The notes beneath the pieces were generated by a model. That model saw only the letters and a list, made by a program, of their open reading frames with translations, searched no databases and had not been told where the DNA came from. A program made the translations under genes and the position numbers. A DNA stretch of 64,000 nt from Ziziphus jujuba (taxonomy: Eukaryota > Streptophyta > Magnoliopsida > Rosales > Rhamnaceae), in contig NC_083387.1 of NCBI RefSeq assembly GCF_031755915.1, positions 26,291,001 to 26,355,000 on the forward strand. Direction: 5' to 3'. Of this stretch, positions 22,366 to 33,040 are shown piece by piece (positions within the stretch are counted from its first letter, which is position 1; each line of letters starts with the position of its first letter).

Positions 22366-23149
22366 TCTAGGTTCTAGTATTCCTAAGGGACTGTGCATTG
22401 TTGTGCATCCTATCCGTGTTTAATCTCTCGTTTTACCCGTGTGAAAGCGTTCTTTCTGTTTGTCTCGAAGTAAATTCGTTGCTCGAGTTTGAATAACTCT
22501 AATCTTCGAGGGTGACAATTAGGATCATCTAGCCTAACGGGAAATTCCTATGGCCTAGTCGATGGTCGAGGATGCGTTTTCTTTTTGAAGGTCAAGCTTA
22601 TCATCGTGAATGGTATCCGTTTCGTTCATGGAGAAGAATGATGATTGCCTAAGGATGTGTGTCGATCGATTTCAAGGCGTCAAAATATTTTCCCGATCGA
22701 TTATCAAAATTTAAATGCTTTTCAAGGTGTTTTATTCAAGTATTTTTGGTTTGTGTTCATACATGTATCTGTATGTTATATTGTTTGATATTATACTGCA
22801 CCATATGGAGGCGGCGAACCAATGTGGTCCATGTAGAGCTAGCCCCATGATCATGTTGCCTACGAGCCCGGGGAATTGGACGGCCAATATAGGCAACCAC
22901 CCTGGTTTGTATTGGTAGCAGAGTGTCGGCGACAGTTGGAATCATGGATTACGTAACATGTAGAAGGTGTCGTACGTACCTCCATTACAAGCGTGCATAT
23001 TTTATTTTATGCTATGAATTTTAAGATATGAATTTCAATGTGGAGTTTTAACAATTGCCTATGCAAGTTAGGTATAGTTGAAAAATATATTTTATTATTT
23101 GTTTTATGTTATGGTTTTTCCAAAAGCGACTTAAGGTTAAGTATCGCCA
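22366..23149 (+). other. Untranslated front of the element interior
   Basis: No reading frame was recognised where gag would normally start. A module of about 190 bases (22796-22985) is related to 18781-18978 in the surrounding solo LTR. The rest shows no similarity I can see. Confidence 0.5.
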
Positions 23150-23420
23150 GTCGAGAATCCAAAGCAGGGTATCGTTGAGTTCAAAAAGGAGATCTTAAAG
23201 GAAGCACGCGATTCAAAGTATGCGATACACCCCAAGGGTACCAAGACGTATGGAATGACATGGTGGTTTGGCACGATAAAGGAAGTTGCAAGATCCGAAT
23301 AAAGGTACTTAGGTCACCGATAAGTAAAAGTAGGGAGATGTAAATATGGATTTCGTGCTTAAACTATCGTTCACAAAGAGAAGGTACGACAGCGTTTAGA
23401 GAATCAAGCAAGCTCCGGAT
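23150..23420 (+). pseudogene. Decayed second copy of the integrase zinc-binding region
   Basis: The frame reads K-K-E-I-L-K-E-A-R-D-S-K-Y-A-I-H-P, then a T-K-x-Y / W-W-F block, with stops following. This parallels 24541-24700 (K-K-E-I-L-E-E-A-H...Y-A-M-H-P), the histidine half of the H2C2 zinc-binding module of Ty3/gypsy integrase. Several stops, and Arg in place of the first His, show it is older debris lying upstream of the better-kept copy. The element therefore holds two integrase fragments of different age. Confidence 0.7.
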
Positions 23421-24059
23421 AGCGACTAAAGTTCTACTTGGTGGTTGATGAGGTTAATGAGATGAGGATGATTCCTTAGGCATGGTTGGATGTTTAAGCA
23501 TGGTTATTTTTCATTCTAGAAGCTAAGATCTTGATATCTTATTTCCTTGGAGATTTAAGGTTCGTATTGGTGGTGCTTTATCGATTCAAGGTGGTTGATA
23601 TTGTTGGTGATAATTTACAATGATAAGGAGTATGATTTTTGGGACGGAGTTAGAATTTAAGAAGTGTGGAATACTTTATTGGGTTAAGGATCTAGTGATT
23701 TGTTCATAGTATTGGTGGTGATGCTAGAATTAGGATTTAAATTTCTTATTGCTTGAGGTGTGGATTCATGGAATTTATTTGAAATAAGGGAAACTTAGGG
23801 TTTTCAAGAATGGTATTTGGATGTTGAGAATTTTATTCATGACCTTGATGAATTTAGTTAAAAGAAAGATTGATGTTTGTCGAGGTTAAGACTATTGGTT
23901 AATCAATGAGGAGCAAGGGTTTTATAATTGTAAGTACTAGGAGGGTAATCGAAGACAAGTGAATTAATCTCAACCTTAACTTGGTGATACCAGTATTTGA
24001 GGAAATTAGACTTAAGTTCTAATCTTACCTTTTAAAGTGCTGATCGAGTCACGAGAGTT
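23421..24059 (+). other. Element interior without recognisable coding sequence
   Basis: Purine-rich DNA with many short frames, probably eroded pol sequence. I cannot find the reverse transcriptase catalytic motif (Y/F-x-D-D) in any frame. Confidence 0.5.
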
Positions 24060-24229
24060 GGTTGTTGGTTTAAGGATGCATGCTTTAGAAGCACCTTATG
24101 GTTAGCGTTCGACTGTGACCAAGACTTGCAGATCGTGTTCTCGTGGACCAATTTGAATATCCTTAATTAGTGGGCATGAGAAGGAAAGTTGTACAAGAGG
24201 GAAGTTAAAGTCACTATTAGGCGAATGTA
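24060..24229 (+). pseudogene. Eroded RNase H end of pol
   Basis: Fragments resemble the C-terminal part of Ty3/gypsy RNase H just before integrase. They lead directly into A-N-V-V-A-D-A-L-S-K-K (about 24221-24252), which is the hallmark RNase H/integrase boundary of plant elements. Frame breaks and stops are frequent and the catalytic Asp/Glu residues upstream cannot be located. Confidence 0.55.
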
Positions 24230-25150
24230 GTGGCAGATGCCTTGAGTAAGAAGGCTACTGGATCCCTTGCTCACATCCAAGTCATCCAACTACCTCTCAT
24301 GGTGGAGTTGAAGAAGATGGGGGTGTTAATGCATATGCATCCTTCAGGAGTTCTCATGGCTAGCTTCCAGGTACGACCGGTGTTGGTGGATCGTATAGTA
24401 GAGACCCAAATGGAAGATCCTAAGTTGAGGACAATTAAGGGCAAGGTACAAGAAGGTCTTGATCCGGAATTTTCCATAAGGAGGGATGGAGCCCTCGTGT
24501 ATAAAGGACGACTTTGTGTTCCGGATATTCCAGGACTCAAGAAGGAGATTTTAGAGGAGGCGCATAGCTCGATGTATGCGATGCATCCGGGAAGTACCAA
24601 GATGTACCGGACGCTTGTTAAGTATTATTGGTGGATTGGTATGAAGAGAGAAGTGGCAGACTTCGTATTAAAGTGTTTGATTTGTCAACAAGTGAAAGCA
24701 GAAAGACAGAAGCCTTCGGGACTACTCCAACATTTACCGATTCCCGTGTGGAAGTGGGAAGAACTCAATATGGACTTCGTATTCCTTCCACACCTAGAAG
24801 GTACGACGGCATTTGGGTAATCATTGATCGTCTCACCAAGTCGGCACACTTCCTACCGGTACGAGAACATTTTTTCACCCGAGAAGTTAGCTTAGTTGTT
24901 CGTGCAACGCATTGTAAGTCTTCATGGAGTACCGTTAGCCATCGTCTCCGATCGAGATCCGCGCTTTACTTCACGACTGTGGCGGAAATTGGCTGATGCA
25001 CTAGGAGCAAGACTTAACTACAGCACCGCTTTTCACCCGCAATCTGATGGACAAGCAGAGTGCACAATTCAAACATTAGAAGACCTGCTAAGGTCTTGCA
25101 TTATGCAGTTTCGTGGTAGCTGGGATGAACAACTGCCATTGATAGAGTTT
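24230..25150 (+). pseudogene. Integrase N-terminal and core region, frameshifted
   Basis: The first frame (24230-24820) holds the zinc-binding module: H-x6-H around A-H-S-S-M-Y-A-M-H-P, then C-L-I-C. It also holds the first catalytic Asp in N-M-D-F-V. Near 24800 the frame shifts to a segment with G-I-W-V-I-I-D-R-L-T-K-S-A-H-F. Near 24885 it shifts again to a frame with V-S-D-R-D-P-R-F-T-S (second catalytic Asp) and G-Q-A-E-C-T-I-Q-T-L-E-D (third catalytic Glu kept, following Arg changed to Cys). The core breaks off at L-P-L-I-E-F, about 25150, where gag begins. The normal function is inserting the DNA copy into the genome. With two frameshifts it cannot work as one protein. Confidence 0.85.
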
Positions 25151-26026
25151 TGTCCTCCTGCGTACCGTGAGGCGAGAAGGAGAGAGTTCGAGGAACTACG
25201 ACAGGGGAACATGACAGTGACCGAGTACGAGAGGAGATTCCGAGAACTATCAGGATTCTGCATGCACCTGATTCCCGACGATCACACGAAGAAGGTGAGG
25301 TTCATAGACGGATTGAAAGAGAGCATCGGTTACACCCTTTCTGGATCAGTACATCCCACCTATCAGTCCGCCAGGGATGCAGCGCTCGAGCTAGAGAGAC
25401 AGGAGGAGATACACAGACCCTCGAGGCGCAGATCATTCGAAGGATCGTATAGCGGAGTACCTCGACAGGGGGCAGCTAAGAAGAGCCATAGCTCAGGCTC
25501 AGACAGTGATGGGTTAAGCCCACGAGGCAGATTCCAGAGGAGAGATAGTTATCGCATGCCCCAGCCAGCTCGCCATTCGATCATTGTGGATGCAAGCTCG
25601 TATCAGCAGTCACGCATTGGTTCTCCGCGGATTTGTCCACTTTGTAGGGGGAATCATTCTGGGCAGTGTCAGATGGATGGTTTATGCTTTCGGTGTGGGC
25701 AGCCAGGCCACATAAGGAGGGATTGCCCTTATGGTAGCGGCAGTGTGCTAGAAGCAGGTCGACGGACACAGCATACGGGGATATTTCCAGGACAGAGTTC
25801 CCAGGGAAGTCAGCCAGTAGGAGTTTCTTCGGGATCAGTCCAGCCGTCTGCAGGATCGAGTCGAGGTAGAGGAAGGAGACCCCAGCAGACAAGTCAAGGC
25901 CGGGTGTTTGCTATGACGCAGCAGGGAGCCAGGACTACGCCCGACGATTTCACAGATCAAGTGATGGAAGCAGACCTGATCCTGTTGGATCTATCCAGAC
26001 TTGAAGTAGTGTTGGGCATGGATTAG
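25150..26026 (+). pseudogene. Gag (capsid/nucleocapsid) fused behind integrase, with a gutted protease
   Basis: The open frame started in integrase continues without a break into gag: P-P-A-Y-R-E-A-R-R-R-E-F, then Y-E-R-R-F-R-E-L-S, then a basic linker and the zinc knuckle C-x2-C-x4-H-x4-C (C-F-R-C-G-Q-P-G-H-I-R-R-D-C, 25685-25726). After G-R-V-F-A-M-T-Q-Q the protease should follow. Instead its catalytic D-T/S-G segment is absent and the frame resumes at M-E-A-D-L-I-L-L-D-L...V-L-G-M-D. It ends at TAG 26024-26026, where related elements have Trp. The first part of gag is missing. The order integrase-gag is reversed from the family's gag-protease-RT-RNase H-integrase. Confidence 0.85.
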
Positions 26027-26116
26027 TTGGCAAGGAACTACTTAGTCGAGGAAGCGACATGGGAGCCCGAAGCGCAGGTGCGTGATCAGAACCCTTGTTT
26101 GTTCCAGTGACGCGAG
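26027..26116 (+). pseudogene. C-terminal tail of integrase
   Basis: After the stop at 26024 the frame reads V-E-E-A-T-W-E-P-E-A-Q-V-R-D-Q, then L-F-Q and a stop. This is the usual C-terminal end of plant Ty3/gypsy integrase (EATWEPE motif). It is followed by the typical GAGGACGAAATTTTTGTAAG stretch before the polypurine tract. A deletion thus joins protease directly to the end of pol. Confidence 0.8.
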
Positions 26117-26141
26117 GAAATTTCGAGGACGAAATTTTTGT

Positions 26142-26153
26142 AAGGGGGGAAGG
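26142..26153 (+). other. Polypurine tract
   Basis: AAGGGGGGAAGG lies immediately before the 3' LTR (26155). It is the expected plus-strand primer for reverse transcription. Confidence 0.9.
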
Positions 26154-26154
26154 C

Positions 26155-26662
26155 TGTAACACCCCGTCCCAAATCGCACCGGAATCTGTGCACGTTGACC
26201 GAGGTTGACCGTTGACCGTTGACCGAAGAGGGTCAAAAGTTGACTTTTAGACTCGGTGGGAATTTCGAGATGACTAGGGCACCGTGGCGAAGTGCACGAT
26301 GCCACGAGTTCGTAGACTGGTAGCACGTCGAAAACGGAGCTACGGTTTGAAAGTTATGGACGAAACAAGTTGCGGTCCAAACTGTCCAAGGGGTGCCGGA
26401 GTTGACTTTTTGTTTATGGGGAATTGAGCTTTGACTCATGCATGGTTGTGAAGTGCTCGTCGATACGAGTTCACAGACTAGCGGCACGCTCAAAACGGAC
26501 ATCCGGTTAAAAAGTTATGGACGTTTGAAGTTTATCGGATACTGTATTATTTTAATGTTTTTGGGTCGTGAACAGTGAAATGCCACGTGTCAGCTTCTGA
26601 GTGGTCCACGTGGCATGAACAGTGTCACGCAGGGTTTTAATTTTGAAAAACTCTCGGGGAAG

Positions 26663-26695
<33 letters not shown>

Positions 26696-29099
26696 CCACC
26701 GCCGGCCACCGGATTTTGCCACTGTTCCGGCCGAGTTACTGTACATGCGCCGGCCAGCCAGATTGCCCACCTCATTTCCGGCAAAACCTCCAAATTTCAC
26801 GGCGAACGGCCGCCGGACGCGCCCGGATCGGACGTCCGAAGTTTGGCGGCGATTTTTCCCCCTCCACCGCCGGCCACCGCGAATCGGCACTATTCCCGCC
26901 GATATACAGTACACGCGCCATACACCCAGCATCCTCTCCTCAAGTCCGGCCTACCCACCAAAAATCACGGCCATCGGACCACCGACGCGCCGGGATCGGA
27001 GCGTTTTCCGGCGAGGGGTCGAAAATCTTCAAACGGTGATTTCTCCGCCGTCCGACCTCCGTTTTGCTCACCGTCGGTCCCGTTGGATTGCTCTCCTCAC
27101 GATCTACAAATCTGCAAAATTTCACAGCAAACGGCCACCGTCGGAAATTACTGTTCCGGCGACGGTTGCCGGTGACGTGGCGGCCCGCCGGAAATTACTG
27201 TTCCGGCGAGTACCCGAAAATTCCGGCCAGCTCCAGTCCGCAGTGTTCGACCTCCTGAACCCAAATCCGACTTCTGTTTCCACCAATTCGCGACGGTTTG
27301 GGAGAATTGCAGAGCCGAAACCCGAAAAGCTTCCCGATAAAATTCCGACCCCGTCGGGTACGATCATCGGAAATTAAGACCGGATCTGTGATTAGCATCA
27401 CTCGAGCTTCGATTCGGTATATAATTCGTAAATTTTAGTTAGCGTTTGTGTTTTGACCCCCGGGTACCGGGTATTATTTACCCGAATAAAATATTAATTT
27501 ATTTGACTGTCTGTGAATTTTGTTCTAGGAGCACCGGTGAGTCGTAGAATTGATCCCGTAGTGGATCATGGGTTAATTGCGTGCTCCAGGTGAGTGACCC
27601 ACCTTCAAATTAATTTTGGGGAATTTAATTGATGAATATATTATGTGTGAATTAAATATTTGGAATTTAATTTCTATGTGCCAAATATTTATTGGATTTA
27701 TTGTAGAATTATTTATGAATTTATTGGATTTAAGAAAATGCGAATTCTACAAATTTATGCCGTGTGGAATTATTTTATGGTTTTGAGGATTTTGAAATTG
27801 GTGTGGTTTTAATGGTAAATTGGGCACGATTTGATTTTCAAATATTTCAAGGAAAATATTTGGTTATGTTGGTGATTTCAATTTTTATAAAATATGCCCA
27901 TGAAATATTATGAGATTTGATTATGAGATTTTGAGCATTATTTATGCTATTGGGAAAATGTGGATATTTGAATTGATGGATTTGAAAGTTGGTGGATTTG
28001 AAAATCATGGAATTTATGGCATTGATTACAAAGAAATTGTGGGAAAATTCCCGGTTCAAGCGGATGGATTATGCCCGCTATGTTTATGAAAAATGTGAAA
28101 TTTGTTTTATAATTTAAATTGTGGATTTTATGATTTTTAGATGCACCGTGCACGTACTGGTGTTCTGATTATGTGATATGGTATATGTGATATGGATATT
28201 GTGCACACGGATATGATTAGCGCGCAGGTGGGTGTGAGTAGCGCGCAGGTGATATTATGAGGGTGTCCTGTGGATGCCATCGGAGAGGGCGGCCACCCCC
28301 CTTTGGCCGGGACACCAGGTTAGCAGCGGCGCAGTGGGACGCCACGCGACCGTATGCCGGTTTCTTTCTATAACCTCCTGTCTGGCGGTACCTTGGGACG
28401 CTGGGTACTGTTGGCGCCACTGGTATATAGTGGGTGCATCAACTGATTTTTGGAACTGTGTTTTAAAAATAAAATGTTTGGAAACTGTATTGGAAAAATA
28501 AAATTAATTATTACTGTTCGGATATTTATTTGATGTCTTGGTTTTCGGGGAATATGGATAAAGGGTTTTGTGAAATTGTTTTAAAAGGGGAACCTTTCCA
28601 ACTGAGTGAATTGTAAGGGTTTTGAGAGAAAATATTATTTCCAAATAATTATTATTTATACTTATTACTGTGATAATATATGGTATAGTAGTAGGGTCGC
28701 TCACTGAGATGATTAGCATCTCACACTCTTAAATTCCGTTCCTCTAGGTACCAGGTTGTCGGTGTTCACTCGGAGCGGACTTGATCTTCCTCGCTGTTTT
28801 ACTTCGTGAAGTACCCTGTTCTTCTTTATTGCGGTTGTACTATTTCTTTCATTCTTGTTGTATTTATTTTGCACTGGATTACTGTATTTTGAAGTGCTGG
28901 AATTTGTGGAACCAATTTGTAGTTTGTGGGAGGAATAAGGGGATATTTTTGAAGTGTGTTTTCAGTGAAGGTAAATTTGTGGTAAGTAAATCCCTTAGGG
29001 GAGGTGCTGCCGGATTTTCCGTTGGAAGATTCGGTGGTATTTCCCTGGGATCAGGGCTGTCTAGGGTTCCGGAGGAGGAATTCTGGACGGGTCCTGACA
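26155..29099 (+). repeat. 3' LTR of the young element (2945 bp)
   Basis: Almost identical to 19390-22351. Differences seen by eye are about eight single bases and a 17-bp shorter GA repeat (near 26660-26695). It repeats the W-box array (26195-26245), the G-boxes, the GC-rich block (28284-28440) and the hairpin (28705-28723). One base in GTTGGAAGATTCGG differs from the usual GAAGGTTCGG. Confidence 0.95.
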
Positions 29100-29708
29100 T
29101 CTTGGACTAGTGATTACCTTCGAGTAAATATGACAGATGATATTAGTACTATTTTTATCATGAAAACGATTGTTATTATTATTATTGTTGTTGATATGAT
29201 GATTGTTTTACTTTTCTTCTTATATTACGCATCGGTATATGTTGTAACATAATATTTGAAATGTACGGCAATCAGTGGATGGTGTGGGCGAATACGAATA
29301 ATTAAAGGTATAATTGGTTGTTTATTTAGTTGATTATTCCTATTGCATATATATACGTATGTGTTTTATATAAATTGTTTTTGAAGTGCTGCTACTGTGG
29401 AAATTATTGTAGTAAGGTAGGAGGAATAAGGTGGTACCATATAGGAGTGTAATTTTGTGCAGGTAAATTTTGTGGTAAGTCCTTCCCTTAGGGGAAATGC
29501 TGTCGGATTTTCCATTGGAAGGTTCGATGGTGTTCCTTGGGATCAGGACTTGTCCAAGGTTCCGGTGAGGGGTCTTGGACGGGTCCTAACAACCGATGTG
29601 GGACATCACAACACTGTAACAGCCCAGACCACCCATGTCCGATATTGTCCTCTTTGGGCCTGGTGAATCCTCTTACAATCCAGTTCTCAAGGTTTTGTCA
29701 AAACACGT

Positions 29709-30149
29709 CGTAATGGTTAGGGGTCCCACCCCTTCACCTGCTAGTCCCACTGGTCCAGACCTCCCAAGTCCAATTACGATATTGTCTGCTTTAGAAGCTA
29801 GGTGGTGGGCCCAATCCTACCCCTCACAGTTTTACTTTCCCTCATAGGAACGCATCGTAATGGTTAGGAGTCCCACCCCTTCACCTGCCAGTCCCACAGG
29901 CCCGGGCCTCCCAGGCCTAATGATGATATTGTTCGCTTTGGAAGCTAGGTGGTGAGCCCAATCCTACCCCTCACGGTTTTACTTTCCCTCATGGGAACTC
30001 ATCGTAATGGTTAGGAGTCCTATCCCTTCACCTGCCAGTCCCACTGGTCCGGGCCTCCCAGGCCTAATCATGATATTGTCCGCTTTGGAAGCTAGGTGGT
30101 GAGCCCAATCCTACCCCTCATGGTTTTACTTTCCCTCATGGGAAAGCGT
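29709..30149 (-). repeat. Triplicated 147-bp unit inside a TRIM LTR
   Basis: CGTAATGGTTAGG recurs at 29709, 29856 and 30003, exactly 147 bases apart. Each is followed by the same block up to TTTACTTTCCCTCAT. The neighbouring LTRs have one copy (16377, 30296) or two (15896). The copies differ by a few bases each, so the expansion is not very recent. Confidence 0.85.
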
Positions 30150-30649
30150 CTTACGGGAAAGGTATCCCATACCCACTTATATATATGACATGTTTCGTTC
30201 CCCTTTCCAACCGATGTGGGACTTCACAATCCTCCCCCTTTGGGGTCTAGCGTCCTCGCCAGCACACCAATCCGGGTACTAGCTCTGATACCAACTATAA
30301 CAGGCCAGACTAGCCGCGTCCAATATTGTCTTCTTTGGGCCTGGGGAATCCTTTTACAATCCAGCCCTCAAGGTTTTGTCAAAAAGCATCGTAATGGTTA
30401 GGGGTCCCACCCCTTCACCTGCCAGTCCCACTGGTCCGGGCCTCCCAGACCCAATCATGATATTGTCCGCTTTGGAAGCTAGGTGGTGAGCCCAATCCTA
30501 CCTACCCCTCACGGTTTTACTTTTCCTCATGGGAACGCGTCTTACGGGAAAAGTATCCACACCCACTTATATGGCAAGCTTTGTTCCCCTTTCCAACCGA
30601 TGTGGAACTTCACAGCTTTTGCTGTTGAAGGTCCACTATTCAAATCATA

Positions 30650-32238
30650 ATTTTTTTTTTAAATTTATTTTCATAGACTTATTTTATTACATACTTAAAC
30701 AAACTGTAACATTAAAAATAGCAAAACTTAATGGTTCAACATCTCATTTTCCATATTGGCATAGAATGCTATTTGTTGACTCCAAATATATAGTTTCATG
30801 GTCATAGCCACCTCCTTTGTTCCATGGAAATTGCATATTCAAGGTTAATTGAGTGCAATACTTATGATACCTATCGTAAGTAATATTCAGTTTCTTCCAA
30901 TGAACTCAGTTAACCGAACCTTTTGGTTTTTGTTATGTGGATTGTAATACTAATATCCACGAGTTATGTGGTCCATTGCCATGCACAATTAAACATAAAT
31001 GTCATGTTCGTCCCTCAGTTCTTGTTGATTCAAATCATCAAAGATTTGATTCAGAAGAATTTTATTGCTATCTTTGTGAAACTGAAAGAGATTATAGAAT
31101 TTGTATTCATTATTGTGCTGAGTGAAAATTTATAGCTCATGTACATTGCTTAATTTATGAGGTATGTGCTTGCATCTTGAAAATAAGATTATTTTTTTCC
31201 TAATGTACTTAATTGTCTTTCTATCTAAGTTTTCTGTATTGAATTCATGCTATACAGATTGTGAGGCATTTAATTTTAGTATAGCAATACACTTCACAGG
31301 GCTGAGAAAAAGAAAATACATATACTGTTGCAAATGGAAACTGGCCTTAGAAGTGGAACAAAAATATGTAATGCTAAACTTTGAAAAATGGGGGAAAAAG
31401 AAGAAGCTGTGGAGCGCAAAGAATTCTTTACCCTGAAGGATATAGTGAATAAATTACCAAAAATGACCCAAAAAAATTAGATTTATATTGCAATTGGGAT
31501 ACATCATTCCAAGATCATCAAAATGAAGAATTTGAAGATATAATGTAGGAATTTGAACATCAAGACCTTGATGTGACAGAAATGAAGAGTTTCAGCACTA
31601 TACCGTTAAGGATTTCCAAGACCTTATTTTAACCTTCATATCATGGGAATGTTGCAACTAAAAATAGCGATTAATCAAATTTTTTTTTTTTTTTTAGGTT
31701 CATGAAGTAGTGATTTAGCATTGAAAATTGTCAATGTGGGAGGTTATATGATTCCTTGGACATTGGCTCCATTATTAGAGACTTGCTTAATAGGTTTGGA
31801 GATATTAGTGGTATGTTAGAACAAAACACAAGATATGAAGAGCATTTCCTTTTATGTTATATATCTAGCCACTAATGGCATGTGTAGAACTAGATTGATA
31901 GATGTCACTAAAAATGTTCTTAAAGATTGGTTTACTTACTTAGGGGATGTAAGAAACGGACGCTTTAAAAATCGAGTTTGTATTTGTCCCATTGATAGAA
32001 GTTGTTCGAGCTTATATAGGTCTTCGAGCAAGTAGATACGAAAATGAAATTTTGAAGAAGCTAGACTAAAAGATCATACAGCTTGAAGGTAAATTAGATA
32101 TATATATATATATATAGGGAGATATATAGAGAAAATAATAGGAGTTTTGGTAAATCAAACTTGAAATAAGAGTGTTCGAGAGAGGCCGTAGAAATGAAGT
32201 GGAAGACTGCTGGAGATAATTTGTTTAAAAGTCCATAG
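30650..32238 (+). pseudogene. DC1 domain gene remnant, copy 2a
   Basis: A close sister of 11550-13058. It keeps N-I-H-E-L-C-G-P-L-P-C-T-I-K-H-K-C-H-V and the following C/H block. Like copy 1a it has the inserted A that shifts the frame (near 31035) and TGA at 31123-31125 in place of a conserved Cys codon. Unlike copy 1a, its splice donor is intact (GGTATGTG, 31161-31168), with the acceptor near 31298. The second exon shows L-A-L-E-V-E-Q-K-Y-V-M-L-N-F-E-K and later T-N-G-M-C-R-T-R-L-I-D-V-T-K-N-V-L-K-D-W-F, interrupted by stops. The tail ends at TAG 32236-32238. The shared lesions mean the gene was already dead when copies 1 and 2 separated. Confidence 0.8.
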
Positions 32239-32639
32239 TCTTTTTTGTTTTTTGGTAACTGATCAGACTGTTGTCCTAGATGACATTTTATCACTTCAAC
32301 ATTTTTAATTGGGTACTTACTTTGATGTTGATAAAATGATATCATGATACATATATATTAATCAGCTAATTTGAGGATATTTTTGCTATGCATGTTACTT
32401 CTATATTGTTGTTTGTTCTATTTTTCTTTTCTTATGTCAGTCCTGTTTTTCTTTCTTCTGCCCCCTTCCAAATTTGGGGAAAAAAGAAATTGGCGTGACA
32501 TCTGTGGGAAAAAAAATTATTTAGAAATATGATTTATTTTTGAGATAATGGATAAAACTAAAATAAAATTTACTTACTTTTTGTCTTGAGTTTTCTTTTA
32601 GATACTCTGCTTTTTCTTCAGATTTATGTCCGAAGTTGA
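32239..32639. other. Spacer between the DC1 remnants of copy 2
   Basis: The counterpart of 13059-13479, with the same pyrimidine tracts and GACATTTTATCACTTCAAC phrase. Nothing else was recognised. Confidence 0.4.
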
Positions 32640-32888
32640 ATATATGACACGTACTTGTTCTCATCATTTAACCACCTCTTCTAGTGATTGTTAATTTGAA
32701 TTGTACTTTGATTGTGGATAATTATGTAATGAATGATTTATTCATATATATTGAGCATCAAGTTTTACTTGATGCTGAAAACCAACCTAGAAAAGAAAAG
32801 AGAACTAAGGTAAAAAAAAGTAAAGAAAAGAAAAGAAATGAAAGAAAGCAGAAAAAAGAAATTTTCATTAGTGTTTATGCATAAAAGA

Positions 32889-33040
32889 ATGTATACACAT
32901 AACAATTTTCTGTTCGATTTCACCATAATTAGATATAATTACACCCAGCATGAGCTAAGTGATGATGTATACACACAACAATTTTCTATCCGATTTCACC
33001 ATAATTAGATATAATTACACCCAGCATGAGCTAAGCGATG
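32889..33040 (+). repeat. 76-bp tandem duplication within DC1 copy 2b
   Basis: GTATACACA...AACAATTTTCT and the bases up to GAGCTAAG(T/C)GATGA occur twice, at period 76. Copy 1b has one. Because 76 is not a multiple of three it shifts the frame. Confidence 0.85.

Larger units (their letters stand above)
19390..29099 (+). mobile_element. Young, internally deleted Ty3/gypsy-type LTR retrotransposon
   Basis: It is 9.7 kb, with near-identical LTRs at 19390-22351 and 26155-29099 and the target duplication TCTTG at 19385-19389 and 29100-29104. A tRNA-Met primer site (TGGTATCAGAGC, 22354-22365) follows the left LTR after a GT spacer. A polypurine tract (26142-26153) precedes the right LTR. By eye the LTRs differ by about eight substitutions plus a length change in a GA repeat, so the insertion is recent. 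The 3.8-kb interior lacks any reverse transcriptase region. It contains integrase pieces, gag with a zinc knuckle and a gutted protease in a non-standard order. It cannot be autonomous. Confidence 0.95.
16678..29591 (+). mobile_element. Solo long LTR, itself split by a complete LTR retrotransposon
   Basis: It begins TGTAACACTCCGTCCCG and ends GACGGGTCCTAACA. Identical 5-bp copies ACCGA flank it at 16673-16677 and 29592-29596. Removing the nested element at 19390-29099 and one copy of its TSD leaves an LTR of about 3.2 kb. It shares the W-box-rich start, the GC-rich block (18590-18740) and the 3' end with the other LTRs. It has an extra module at 18781-18978 and a short minisatellite at 19261-19388. 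A GT/TA microsatellite lies at 17990-18026. Confidence 0.9.
16377..30614 (-). mobile_element. Three-LTR TRIM array (minus strand), split by nested insertions
   Basis: The outer ends are TGTAACAGCCCAGACC at 16377 and TTCACA at 30614. The 5-bp target copy GCTTT flanks it at 16372-16376 and 30615-30619. Parts: one LTR (16377-16677 continued at 29597-29610); a second LTR (29615-30228, enlarged by an internal triplication); a 67-bp interior with the complement of a polypurine tract (30229-30243) and of the tRNA-Met primer site (AGCTCTGATACCA, 30281-30293); and a third LTR (30296-30614). The solo LTR at 16678-29591 sits inside the first LTR. It has no coding capacity, as expected for TRIMs. Confidence 0.85.

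Noticed and set aside
24896..26026. Single 376-codon frame as a genuine fusion protein gene
   Set aside because: It contains pieces of integrase, gag and protease from a mobile element with key parts deleted. It is described as a rearranged element interior, not as a host gene.
29709..30149. 147-bp period as a nucleosome-linked or satellite array
   Set aside because: Only three copies within one LTR, absent elsewhere outside the TRIMs. The match to nucleosome core length is likely chance.
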